Positions 1-6,397 of a DNA stretch of 9,493 nt are shown in pieces (positions within the stretch are counted from its first letter, which is position 1; every line of letters begins with the position of its first letter). The notes under the pieces were generated by a model. That model did not search any database, was not told where the DNA came from, and was given only the letters and a program-made list of their open reading frames with translations. Location of the stretch: assembly GCA_026394745.1 (NCBI GenBank), contig JAPKXP010000151.1, forward strand, positions 1 to 9,493, given 5' to 3'. The translations under genes were made by a program, and so were the position numbers. Origin of the DNA: Candidatus Altarchaeota archaeon. GTDB taxonomy: Archaea; Altiarchaeota; Altiarchaeia; IMC4; SCGC-AAA252-I15.

Positions 1-1581
1 CTCGGCAGCGACAGCCACACGCCAACTACAGGAGGACTCGGCATGATAGCGATAGGCGCCGGCGGACTCGATGTCGCGGTCGCGATGGGCGGCGGACTAT
101 TCTACCTTAACACCCCGAAAGTCTTGGGAGTAAAGCTCACAGGAAAACTCCATCCCTTGGTCACCGCAAAAGACGTCATACTCGAAATACTGCGCAGGCT
201 CACAGTCAAAGGCGGCGTAGGAAAGATAATAGAATACTACGGCGAAGGAGTCAAGACTCTATCAGTGCCGGAGCGCGCGACCATAACCAACATGGGAGCC
301 GAACTCGGAGCGACAACCAGCGTATTCCCCAGCGACGAGACGACCAAAAAGTTCTTGGAAAGCCAGGGCAGGGCAAAAGACTGGACTATGCTCTCCGCAA
401 GCGAAAACGCCGAATACGACGAAACGATTGAACTAGACTTAAGCTCGCTTACGCCGCTAATCGCGCAACCCCACAGCCCCGACAACGTCGTGAAAGTCAA
501 GGACATCGAGGGCCTGAAGGTCGACCAAGTGTGCATAGGAAGCTGCACCAACAGTTCCTTCAAAGACCTGATGGTCGCAGCCAAGATGCTGGAAGGGAGG
601 AAGATTCACCCTGAAGTCAGCATGACGCTCTCGCCTGGCTCAAGGCAAATCTTCGAGGAACTATCGAGGAACGGGGCCCTCGCGTCATTCATCAGTGCCG
701 GAGTCCGCGTCATGGAGTCGGCGTGCGGCCCGTGCATAGGAATGGGACAGAGCCCGCCGAGCGGCGGAGTCTCGATAAGGACTTTCAACAGGAACTTCGA
801 GGGAAGGAGCGGCACAAAAGACGCGAAAGTCTACCTGTCCAGCGTCGAGGTCGCGGTCGCTTCAGCATTAGCAGGGGTAGTCAAAGACCCGCAAAAATTC
901 GGCGCTTATCCTAGCGTAAAGATGCCTTCGAAGTTCGCTATAGACGATAGTCTGATAATAAAGTCAAACTCTACTCCAGATAAAGTCGAAGTAATCCGCG
1001 GGCCGAACATAAAGCCCCTGCCCAAGAAGGAGCCGCTGCCTGAAAAGATTTCAGGCGTAGTCCTGCTGAAAGTCGGGGACAACATAACAACAGACCACAT
1101 AATGCCCGCGGGAAGCAAGATACTCCCGCTTCGAAGCAACATTCCTGCGATAAGCGAGCACGTGTTCGAGCAGGTAGACTCCGAGTTCCCGAAGAGGGCG
1201 AGAGAAGCTGGCGGAGGGCTAATAGTCGGAGGAGCAAACTACGGCCAAGGAAGCAGCAGGGAGCACGCAGCCATCGCTCCGATGCACCTCGGAGTCAAGG
1301 CAGTACTAGCCAAAAGCTTTGCGAGGATACACAAGGCCAACCTCATCAACTTCGGCATAATGCCCTTCGAGTTCGCTGACGAGAAAGACTACGATTCGAT
1401 AACGCAAGGCGACGTTATCGAATTGACAAACTTGACAGAGCAACTCAAGTCCAACGCAATAACGGCATTCAACAAGACTAAAGGCATGGAAATCAAATTA
1501 AAGCACGATTACACGGTCCGGCAGATTAAGATAATAAGATTAGGGGGGCTGCTGAACTACACGAGGTCGCTCAACAGATAA
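1..1581 (+). CDS. Aconitate hydratase, Aquifex-type, 5' truncated by window edge
   Basis: Interconverts citrate and isocitrate through cis-aconitate in the cytoplasm, using a [4Fe-4S] cluster. The reading frame is open from base 1, so 526 residues are visible; family members of this type are about 640-660 residues, so roughly 120 N-terminal residues lie outside the window. The first codons read GSDSHTP, with the active-site Asp-Ser-His. Cluster ligands are Cys in IGSCTNSS (544-546) and both Cys of CGPC (724-726 and 733-735). The swivel domain follows from about 1060, with GDNITTDHIMPAG and the GQGSSREH substrate loop near 1240-1266, and the chain ends in the typical RLGGLLNYT. All key residues are present, so it should be active. 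The TAA stop lies inside the 3' end of the convergent lipoprotein gene. It pairs functionally with the isocitrate dehydrogenase about 4 kb away. Related dehydratases such as homoaconitase are less likely, given the close match to the single-chain aconitase type. Confidence 0.95.
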   Translation, partial: LGSDSHTPTTGGLGMIAIGAGGLDVAVAMGGGLFYLNTPKVLGVKLTGKLHPLVTAKDVILEILRRLTVKGGVGKIIEYYGEGVKTLSVPERATITNMGAELGATTSVFPSDETTKKFLESQGRAKDWTMLSASENAEYDETIELDLSSLTPLIAQPHSPDNVVKVKDIEGLKVDQVCIGSCTNSSFKDLMVAAKMLEGRKIHPEVSMTLSPGSRQIFEELSRNGALASFISAGVRVMESACGPCIGMGQSPPSGGVSIRTFNRNFEGRSGTKDAKVYLSSVEVAVASALAGVVKDPQKFGAYPSVKMPSKFAIDDSLIIKSNSTPDKVEVIRGPNIKPLPKKEPLPEKISGVVLLKVGDNITTDHIMPAGSKILPLRSNIPAISEHVFEQVDSEFPKRAREAGGGLIVGGANYGQGSSREHAAIAPMHLGVKAVLAKSFARIHKANLINFGIMPFEFADEKDYDSITQGDVIELTNLTEQLKSNAITAFNKTKGMEIKLKHDYTVRQIKIIRLGGLLNYTRSLNR

Positions 1582-2050
1582 GCCTACCCTTGTACTGCCG
1601 TTTAACTGCAGTATCCCGAAGTGCAGTCTCCTGACCAGCACTCATGCAGAGCATTCCCCTGACCTCGCCCTCCTGCACCATCGCAAGGCAGCCGACGTTC
1701 TTTCTGCGTTCAGAGCATTTGCCTTTGGCTTTGACGTACTCGCCCTTGCCCAAGCGCGCCTGATTCAGCGGCGAGAGTTCTGCTATGCACATGCCCTCGC
1801 ACTCGCTGTTGTCTGAACACGTCTTGCCTGCGTCCGAGGTCGGGAGATTGCACGACTCGCTCGGCGAAAGTCCCATGCGCCCCCATATGCCGCCCAAGGC
1901 CTCGCACGATTCATTGTCTTTAGGCTCCTCGAACTTCAGCGTGGTAGACACTTCTACAGTCGTCGTGGAATTGCCCAGGTCTTCGTCAGGGCTTTCGCAG
2001 ATGCACCCCGAAAGAATAGCGATGAAAGCCAGCGCAACCAAACCCCTCAT
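1571..2050 (-). CDS. Cysteine-rich secreted lipoprotein, unknown function
   Basis: The 159-residue product starts with a lipoprotein-type signal: MRG, a hydrophobic stretch (residues 4-14) and a lipobox LSGC with Cys16 as the likely lipidated residue. A Thr/Ser/Glu-rich linker (about 20-46) follows. Then comes a cysteine-rich domain with Cys49, 67, 78, 84, 88, 112, 121, 135 and a C-terminal Cys159. Within it the pattern SCEALGGIWGRMG, then SDAGKTC and SECEGMC, resembles a small uncharacterised cysteine domain that I recall from bacterial secreted proteins; this is from memory only. Paired cysteines suggest disulphides outside the cell. The ATG start is supported by a TATA box about 26 bases upstream and an in-frame TAA at 2060-2062. 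The gene converges on aconitase with an 11-base 3' overlap and is divergent from the HELAH zincin gene. No function can be assigned. Confidence 0.85.
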   Translation of the reverse strand: MRGLVALAFIAILSGCICESPDEDLGNSTTTVEVSTTLKFEEPKDNESCEALGGIWGRMGLSPSESCNLPTSDAGKTCSDNSECEGMCIAELSPLNQARLGKGEYVKAKGKCSERRKNVGCLAMVQEGEVRGMLCMSAGQETALRDTAVKRQYKGRLIC

Positions 2051-2073
2051 AATAGCATATTACCTACGGCAAG

Positions 2074-2081
2074 TTTAAAAT
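2074..2081 (-). promoter_or_regulatory. TATA box of the lipoprotein gene
   Basis: On the minus strand the sequence reads ATTTTAAA. Its centre lies about 26-27 bases before the ATG at 2050, which places the expected archaeal transcription start on the start codon. No Shine-Dalgarno sequence lies between them, so a leaderless mRNA is expected. Confidence 0.6.
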
Positions 2082-2125
2082 ATGGCTTACCTCACGATTC
2101 AGCCTTGCTGCACTCCACAAACCTC

Positions 2126-2133
2126 TTTTATTC
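2126..2133 (+). promoter_or_regulatory. TATA box of the HELAH zincin gene
   Basis: TTTTATTC, centred about 26-27 bases before the ATG at 2156. The spacing again predicts transcription starting at the start codon. An in-frame TAA at 2150-2152 excludes an upstream start. Confidence 0.6.
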
Positions 2134-2155
2134 TAGTAAGTCCGGTATTTAACTT

Positions 2156-3250
2156 ATGGTGGAGAGGGTTGCAAGTCCGGTGGAGCGGGGTCTGCCTCAG
2201 CCTGTTGAAGTCTCGTTCTCGCCTGTGGTATCAAGGGTTCATGACATGCTGCAGGATTACCGGAGGACCGGCGACCAGACTTTCTTCGACAGAATCGGCT
2301 CGGTCACCTCGCGCATCTCGTCTGGCGATGTTGCTACTCGAAAGGCTTTCGAGGAATACGTTAAGTCGTTCTCTCACGGCGAGGAGAGGGCCGCTATATT
2401 CAAGGAGTTCGGCGTTCTCGTTCTTGACGCCGGAGGAACGTTCACTACGTCGCAGCTTTCCGACATAAAAGAAGTCCTTTCCGCCTCAGGGAAGGGCGTC
2501 GCGGAAAAGTCCGCTAACGCGATAATCGCCGACAGGACTACGAGAGGCGACTCAGGCAAGAACGCCGCATGGGGCGGCGTAGCCGGCGAATACTATTCCG
2601 CCGGCGGTTCGATACGACTGCTCGTGGACTCTACCGTCACTAAAGGCATAATAGGTCACGAGCTTGCGCACGGCATACACTTCAGGTTCCTCAGCGAGCA
2701 GTTGTTCACGGAGTTTGCCGAAATAGGCGGATGGAAGGTTAAGTCCGGAGGGCGAACAAGCAGGCCTGCCGGACTAGGAAGGTCGATATATTCTATAGGC
2801 GACGGCGAGTGGGTGTCGAGCAAGAACTCGACGGAGTTCGCTAAGGCTTACGGAACAAAAAACCCGCTCGAAGACTTCGCGACAATATACGAGGCGTGGA
2901 CAACCAATTCCGCTGGCATATGGGCTAAGGCGGTCGCCGCAAAGGACGCCGGAAACAGCGTTCTGTACGACAAGCTCAAGTTCATGGAGAAGCACGTTTT
3001 CACCCATACCTCGTCGTTGCCTTCAGGAGAGAAGGTCGTTCACACAAGCTACTTCCTCAAGACTTCAGGCGACCTGCCTCCCAAGGAGTATGTGGTCATA
3101 AAGGACGCGTCCATGCCGAAGAGGGATGACTATCACTTCCTCGGCATGCTTAGGACGATGGAGCTCATGGAGAGGCAGCGCATCTTGGACGAGGAGTTTG
3201 AGAGGAGGCGGAAGGGTACTTCAAGGAGGGCGTTGGAAAGTGAAACTTAG
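2156..3250 (+). CDS. Putative cytoplasmic zinc metallopeptidase (HELAH zincin)
   Basis: The 364-residue protein has no signal peptide or membrane segment, so it is probably cytoplasmic. Residues 20-125 look mainly helical and charged. A zincin core follows: IGHELAHGIH has His168 and His172 as zinc ligands and Glu169 as catalytic base. NPLEDFATIYEAW (236-248) supplies Glu239, a likely third ligand by analogy with zincins that place an acidic residue in an ExxA-type helix about 60 residues downstream. The C-terminal 40 residues are strongly charged (for example DEEFERRRK) and could be a helical tail. I cannot place it in a named peptidase family. The start is fixed by an in-frame stop just upstream and by the TATA box. 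Its last 11 bases overlap the start of the 91-aa gene, so the two are almost certainly co-transcribed. The zinc-site reading is strong; substrate and biological role are unknown. Confidence 0.85.
   Translation: MVERVASPVERGLPQPVEVSFSPVVSRVHDMLQDYRRTGDQTFFDRIGSVTSRISSGDVATRKAFEEYVKSFSHGEERAAIFKEFGVLVLDAGGTFTTSQLSDIKEVLSASGKGVAEKSANAIIADRTTRGDSGKNAAWGGVAGEYYSAGGSIRLLVDSTVTKGIIGHELAHGIHFRFLSEQLFTEFAEIGGWKVKSGGRTSRPAGLGRSIYSIGDGEWVSSKNSTEFAKAYGTKNPLEDFATIYEAWTTNSAGIWAKAVAAKDAGNSVLYDKLKFMEKHVFTHTSSLPSGEKVVHTSYFLKTSGDLPPKEYVVIKDASMPKRDDYHFLGMLRTMELMERQRILDEEFERRRKGTSRRALESET
3224..3229 (+). promoter_or_regulatory. Shine-Dalgarno site for the 91-aa gene
   Basis: AGGAGG, a perfect match to the anti-Shine-Dalgarno complement, ends 10 bases before the GTG at 3240. 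It sits inside the zincin coding region and decides the start of the downstream gene. Confidence 0.75.
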
Positions 3251-3515
3251 CTTCTATTATCTGGTGCACTCTAAAGGCAAGGGCAAGCTCGCCGGGACGC
3301 TGGAACTTTGCGGGAATGACGTCAAGGTTGAGACTGACGACGAGAAGCTCAGGGATTTCCTCACCAAGCCTTACACTACAACCGGCGGAGCCGGCTCAGT
3401 CGACGGCGTCGCGTCCGACTCCGTCGTCACCTACAAGCCGTACACGAAGGAATTCTTGGATGCGGTCGAGACTGAATGCTGGATTGTCGGATACATCGCG
3501 CAAAAGCAGGATTAA
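3240..3515 (+). CDS. Small protein of unknown function, translationally linked to the HELAH zincin
   Basis: I choose the GTG at 3240, giving 91 residues. It has a strong Shine-Dalgarno site 10 bases upstream, and the residues encoded further upstream in this frame (Arg, Ser, Trp and Gly rich) look like a shadow of the zincin gene. The product begins KLSFYYLVHSKGKGKLAGTL, followed by alternating strand-like segments and LRDFL. A Gly/Ser/Asp-rich middle (about 50-65) and a C-terminal piece with KEFLDAVETECW and GYIAQ follow. There is no signal peptide, membrane segment or metal motif. It looks like a compact alpha/beta protein. Its start overlaps the zincin stop by 11 bases, which suggests coupled expression. 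A regulator, adaptor or substrate of the peptidase is possible, but this rests on position only. The stop is 3 bases from the stop of the convergent ROK gene. Confidence 0.75.
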   Translation: MKLSFYYLVHSKGKGKLAGTLELCGNDVKVETDDEKLRDFLTKPYTTTGGAGSVDGVASDSVVTYKPYTKEFLDAVETECWIVGYIAQKQD

Positions 3516-3518
3516 TCC

Positions 3519-4772
3519 CTATGCGCGGTGTTTTATCTGTTTAATTACTTCATTATGGTCTGCGAACACGAACGTTCCGAAAGCGCCCGCGTTCGCGGTC
3601 TCCACAATCAACGGGTGCAAGCTGAATTTTGTCTTAGGGAACTTCTTTTTCAAGTACTCCAGCGAGCTTTCCTGTATCATCTTCCCCCCGACTCCGCGCG
3701 TGCCGACCGAGCCTCCGATAAGGTAGTCTCTGGTGCCCTCCACTTTGCTCTTGTCTGCGGCGCTCCACTGCGCGTCGTCGCGTAATTTAGTTATTCTGCC
3801 GGTGTAAACGCACTCTATCAGCTTCCCTAACATAAGGCCCTCGAACTCGAAGATTTTCCGGACTACTGGCTTAGCCCTTTTGATTACTCCAGTCTCCATC
3901 CTAGCCTGAAGGAAAGTCTCCCTCAGGAATTTTGCAGTGACATGAGATTCGGCGTTATTGTGCTCCAGCATAAGCTTTAATTCGCTCTCGTGCATTGTCC
4001 CGTAGTTTGGCAGCGCAGGCAGGAACAGCGGCTCCGCTCCTTTGAAAATCAGTTTCCGCTCTATCGCGCACGCTATCTGCCTTATGGCTCTGCCTGACAG
4101 CAGGTCCTCAAGCTTCGTCTTCTCGTAAGGCAGCTCCGCCTTGTATTTGACGCCGTCACACTCGAACGGAAACTTTACCTTACCGTCGTATCCCGGAACC
4201 AGTATGTCGTATATGTGTCCGTCGGTGTAGACTAATATCCCTCCGTCCTTTCCGACCCTGCAGAATCCTCCCCCGGTTCCCGTTCCCGGGCCGGCGTAGC
4301 AGACTTTCCTGCCTAAAAGTTTTTCGCGGTTCTCCTTATCCTCGAGGAGCGTCTCGATTCCGTGACACATCTGGGCTATCGCGTCGTTGCCCACGTAAAC
4401 TTTCGCATTCAGCCTCTCCTCAAGCTCCTTTTTGGGGTTCACTCCGTCGAACTCGTGCGGGTGATTCCCCAAGTTTGCTGCGGAGCCTGGCTGTATCATT
4501 CCGTCTACGAACCTTCCCGGGCTTCCAACGCAGATTATCGGGATAACTCTAACTCCCGCAGCCTTCTTTTGCGTCTCCAGTATGGCTTGCGTGGTCTTGT
4601 CGTAGAAAGTCCTGACGCTCCCGACCGGAGTCCTAACCTCGTGCTGGGAGAAAATCCTGTCTTTGACTAACCTACCTTTCCCGTCTACTCCCACGACTAG
4701 GATAAGCTCTTTGGTGCCGCCGATGTCCACGAGCGTTATCGCATTATCGACTACAGCGCCAGCGGAAGCCAT
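3519..4772 (-). CDS. ROK-family sugar kinase-like protein, enlarged and without the usual zinc motif
   Basis: This is a 417-residue actin-fold (ASKHA) protein with ROK hallmarks in order. DIGGT (residues 16-20) is the first phosphate loop. VGSPGRFVDG near 82-91 and GSAANLG follow. VGNDA has the likely catalytic base Asp130, and GPGTGTGGGF (161-170) is the second phosphate loop. LEDLLSGRAI (221-230) matches the ROK ExxxSG region, and LIGGSVGTRG (351-360) is the adenosine motif. ROK kinases phosphorylate free sugars such as glucose or N-acetyl-hexosamines with ATP. It departs from typical ROK proteins (about 300 residues) in size, and the cysteine cluster that normally binds structural zinc just before ExxxSG is absent. 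There is no DNA-binding domain, so a repressor is unlikely. The ATG is supported by a TATA box about 25 bases upstream and lack of a Shine-Dalgarno site. Kinase activity is likely; the substrate cannot be read. Confidence 0.82.
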   Translation of the reverse strand: MASAGAVVDNAITLVDIGGTKELILVVGVDGKGRLVKDRIFSQHEVRTPVGSVRTFYDKTTQAILETQKKAAGVRVIPIICVGSPGRFVDGMIQPGSAANLGNHPHEFDGVNPKKELEERLNAKVYVGNDAIAQMCHGIETLLEDKENREKLLGRKVCYAGPGTGTGGGFCRVGKDGGILVYTDGHIYDILVPGYDGKVKFPFECDGVKYKAELPYEKTKLEDLLSGRAIRQIACAIERKLIFKGAEPLFLPALPNYGTMHESELKLMLEHNNAESHVTAKFLRETFLQARMETGVIKRAKPVVRKIFEFEGLMLGKLIECVYTGRITKLRDDAQWSAADKSKVEGTRDYLIGGSVGTRGVGGKMIQESSLEYLKKKFPKTKFSLHPLIVETANAGAFGTFVFADHNEVIKQIKHRA

Positions 4773-4787
4773 GTTAATTAGGAGACG

Positions 4788-5288
4788 TCAGAGTATAAAA
4801 GACAAGAACTCTTTTCTTCCGCCGCCGCCCCTCCCGTTCCATTCACGAGCGATTTTGTTGAAGCGTCTTATCTCCTCATCCCTCTGTTCTAATGTGGCTT
4901 TAATCCGGTCCTTCGTCTCTAAGTCGAGCTGCCACTTACTCTCACACCTAAACTTCCTTCGGTGCACGACCTCGCCTTCGTACTCCGTGAACGGGTAAAT
5001 CCTGCACACGAGCGGGTGGAAGCCGTGTACCATGCACTTGATGTCGTCGCCCTCAAGCTTGGACAGAACGCAGCACCCTCGCTCGTCCCTCCTAAGGGTC
5101 ATATAAAAGTACTTCCCGTCTATCCTCACGTCCTGGCACCTGGACTCCATCTCGTCCACAGGCGTGAAGTCGGCGAAAAACTCCGGAGAAAACTTGGTGT
5201 TCTCCGCAATCCTCCTCACGTCCATCGCGCTCAATGAGACTATGTACTCCATGCAGCATCTGCCGCCGCATCCCACGCACTCACCCAC
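4788..5288 (-). CDS. YkgJ-like CxxCxxxCC cluster protein (putative Fe-S or zinc binding)
   Basis: The 166-residue protein has the YkgJ/UPF0153 pattern. Cys4-x2-Cys7-x3-Cys11-Cys12 opens the chain, followed by Cys72-Cys73 (GCCVL), Cys85 and His88, and HPLVCRIYPF with Cys95. Further cysteines are at 51 and 115. Such proteins are annotated as zinc- or iron-sulphur-cluster proteins with possible oxidoreductase or protein-modifying roles; no precise reaction is known to me. The C-terminal 40 residues are a charged helix and a Gly/Arg-rich tail. The start is GTG at 5288: an ATG two bases upstream is in another frame, and the first in-frame ATG would delete the cysteine cluster. The ROK gene follows in the same frame after 15 bases. 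Divergent from the isocitrate dehydrogenase gene across a 33-base promoter region. Confidence 0.85.
   Translation of the reverse strand: MGECVGCGGRCCMEYIVSLSAMDVRRIAENTKFSPEFFADFTPVDEMESRCQDVRIDGKYFYMTLRRDERGCCVLSKLEGDDIKCMVHGFHPLVCRIYPFTEYEGEVVHRRKFRCESKWQLDLETKDRIKATLEQRDEEIRRFNKIAREWNGRGGGGRKEFLSFIL
4794..4801 (-). promoter_or_regulatory. TATA box of the ROK gene, inside the YkgJ-like coding end
   Basis: CTTTTATA on the minus strand, centred about 25 bases before the ATG at 4772. It lies in the last codons of the YkgJ-like gene. The 15-base gap before ATG has no Shine-Dalgarno match, which favours an own leaderless transcript over translation from the upstream mRNA. Confidence 0.6.
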
Positions 5289-5290
5289 AT

Positions 5291-5300
5291 ATTTATTTTA
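5291..5300 (+). promoter_or_regulatory. TATA box of the isocitrate dehydrogenase gene
   Basis: ATTTATTTTA, centred about 26 bases before the ATG at 5322. It starts two bases beyond the start codon of the divergent YkgJ-like gene. No Shine-Dalgarno site is present. Confidence 0.6.
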
Positions 5301-5308
5301 GCGCGCTG

Positions 5309-5317
5309 ATTATTATG
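5309..5317 (-). promoter_or_regulatory. Probable TATA box of the YkgJ-like gene
   Basis: CATAATAAT on the minus strand, centred about 25 bases before the GTG at 5288. It is a weaker match than the other boxes, without a clear purine-rich BRE upstream. It ends four bases from the ATG of the divergent gene. Confidence 0.45.
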
Positions 5318-5321
5318 AGAA

Positions 5322-6395
5322 ATGCCACACAAGATAACGCTGATTCCGGGCGACGGAATAGGCCCTGAAGTCATCGAATCCGCGAAGCGGTGCATACAGG
5401 CTGCCGGGGTCGACATCGAGTGGGATGTTGTGGAAGCAGGCGTGGGGGTCGTAGAAAAGCACGGCACTCCGCTTCCGCCTCACGTCGTCGAGAGCATAAG
5501 GAGGAACGGCGTCGCATTGAAGGGTCCTGTAACGACTCCAGTCGGCAATGGATTCCGGAGCGTGAACGTGGAGCTTCGCATCTCGCTCGACTTGTACGCG
5601 TGCGTCCGGCCTTGCAAGAGTTACGCGGGCGTGCCGTCCAAGTACTCTGACGTGGATATCGTGGTCGTGAGGGAGAATACCGAGGACCTCTACGTGGGCA
5701 TAGAGTTCGAGCAGGGCAAGGAGAATACCCTCGAGTTCATCAACGTGGTCGAAAAGCTTTCCGGCAGGAAAATCCGGGAGGACTCCGGCATAAGCATCAA
5801 GCCGATCTCCGTAGGCGGCACGTCCAGGATATCCAGGTTCGCGTTCGACTACGCGGTGAAGAACCGCAGGCGCAAGGTCACGGCCGTCGACAAGGCCAAC
5901 ATCATGAAGCACAGCGACGGCCTCTTCATGCGCGTTTCAGAGGAAGTCTCTAAGGATTATCCTACGGTTTCCTACGAGCACATGCTAATAGACGCTTTGT
6001 GCGCGAAAATCGTTCAGAACCCGAAGCACTTCGACGTGATAGTCATGCCGAACCTCTACGGCGACATAATATCGGACTTGTGCGCTGGGCTCGTGGGCGG
6101 GCTTGGGATAGCGCCGAGCGCCAACATCGGCGAAAAGTGCGCGGTCTTCGAGGCGACTCACGGCTCAGCCCCGGACATAGCAGGCCAGAATAAGGCAAAC
6201 CCTACTGCGATACTGCTTTCCTCTGTGATGATGCTTCGGCACATCGGGGAAACGCGGGCTGCGGACAGGCTGGAGAGGGCGCTAGCAAGGACGCTCGCCA
6301 AGGGAACGCACGTTACTTCAGACATAAAGCCGAGTTCGAAGATTGGCACGAAGCAGATGACTGACGCGATAGTCGCAGAGATGAGGTTGGAGTAA
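5322..6395 (+). CDS. Isocitrate dehydrogenase, NAD-dependent type
   Basis: Oxidatively decarboxylates isocitrate to 2-oxoglutarate in the cytoplasm. The 357-residue chain is a full-length beta-decarboxylating dehydrogenase (IDH/IPMDH superfamily). It begins ITLIPGDGIGPEV. The substrate loop is Ser80-x-Asn82-x3-Arg86, followed by LDLYACVRP (Arg96), RENTEDLY (Arg117, Tyr124) and DKANIMK (Lys191). Asp224, Asp248 and Asp252 bind the metal. The Ser/Asn loop is the isocitrate type rather than the isopropylmalate type. HGSAPDIAGQNKANP carries Asp285-Ile286 where NADP enzymes have Lys-Tyr, so NAD is the expected cofactor. The ATG is certain: an in-frame TGA lies at 5316-5318, and a TATA box is about 26 bases upstream. 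It works with the aconitase in this window. Homoisocitrate dehydrogenase is the main alternative, but the substrate loop argues against it. Confidence 0.9.
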   Translation: MPHKITLIPGDGIGPEVIESAKRCIQAAGVDIEWDVVEAGVGVVEKHGTPLPPHVVESIRRNGVALKGPVTTPVGNGFRSVNVELRISLDLYACVRPCKSYAGVPSKYSDVDIVVVRENTEDLYVGIEFEQGKENTLEFINVVEKLSGRKIREDSGISIKPISVGGTSRISRFAFDYAVKNRRRKVTAVDKANIMKHSDGLFMRVSEEVSKDYPTVSYEHMLIDALCAKIVQNPKHFDVIVMPNLYGDIISDLCAGLVGGLGIAPSANIGEKCAVFEATHGSAPDIAGQNKANPTAILLSSVMMLRHIGETRAADRLERALARTLAKGTHVTSDIKPSSKIGTKQMTDAIVAEMRLE

Positions 6396-6397
6396 GT

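Noticed and set aside
3126..3239. Upstream ATG extension of the 91-aa gene
   Set aside because: The extra residues are Arg/Ser/Gly/Trp-rich and come from a shadow frame of the zincin gene; the GTG at 3240 has a perfect Shine-Dalgarno site.
2156..3515. Toxin-antitoxin or phage origin for the zincin and its small partner
   Set aside because: No DNA-binding, toxin or phage motif is visible and codon use resembles the neighbours; only gene overlap suggests it.
5313..5912. Long open frame antisense to isocitrate dehydrogenase
   Set aside because: Its composition is what a high-GC coding gene gives in the opposite frame, and the + strand gene has all catalytic motifs.
5322..6395. 3-isopropylmalate or homoisocitrate dehydrogenase
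   Set aside because: The Ser80-x-Asn82-x3-Arg86 loop and LDLYACVRP fit isocitrate dehydrogenase, and aconitase is nearby.
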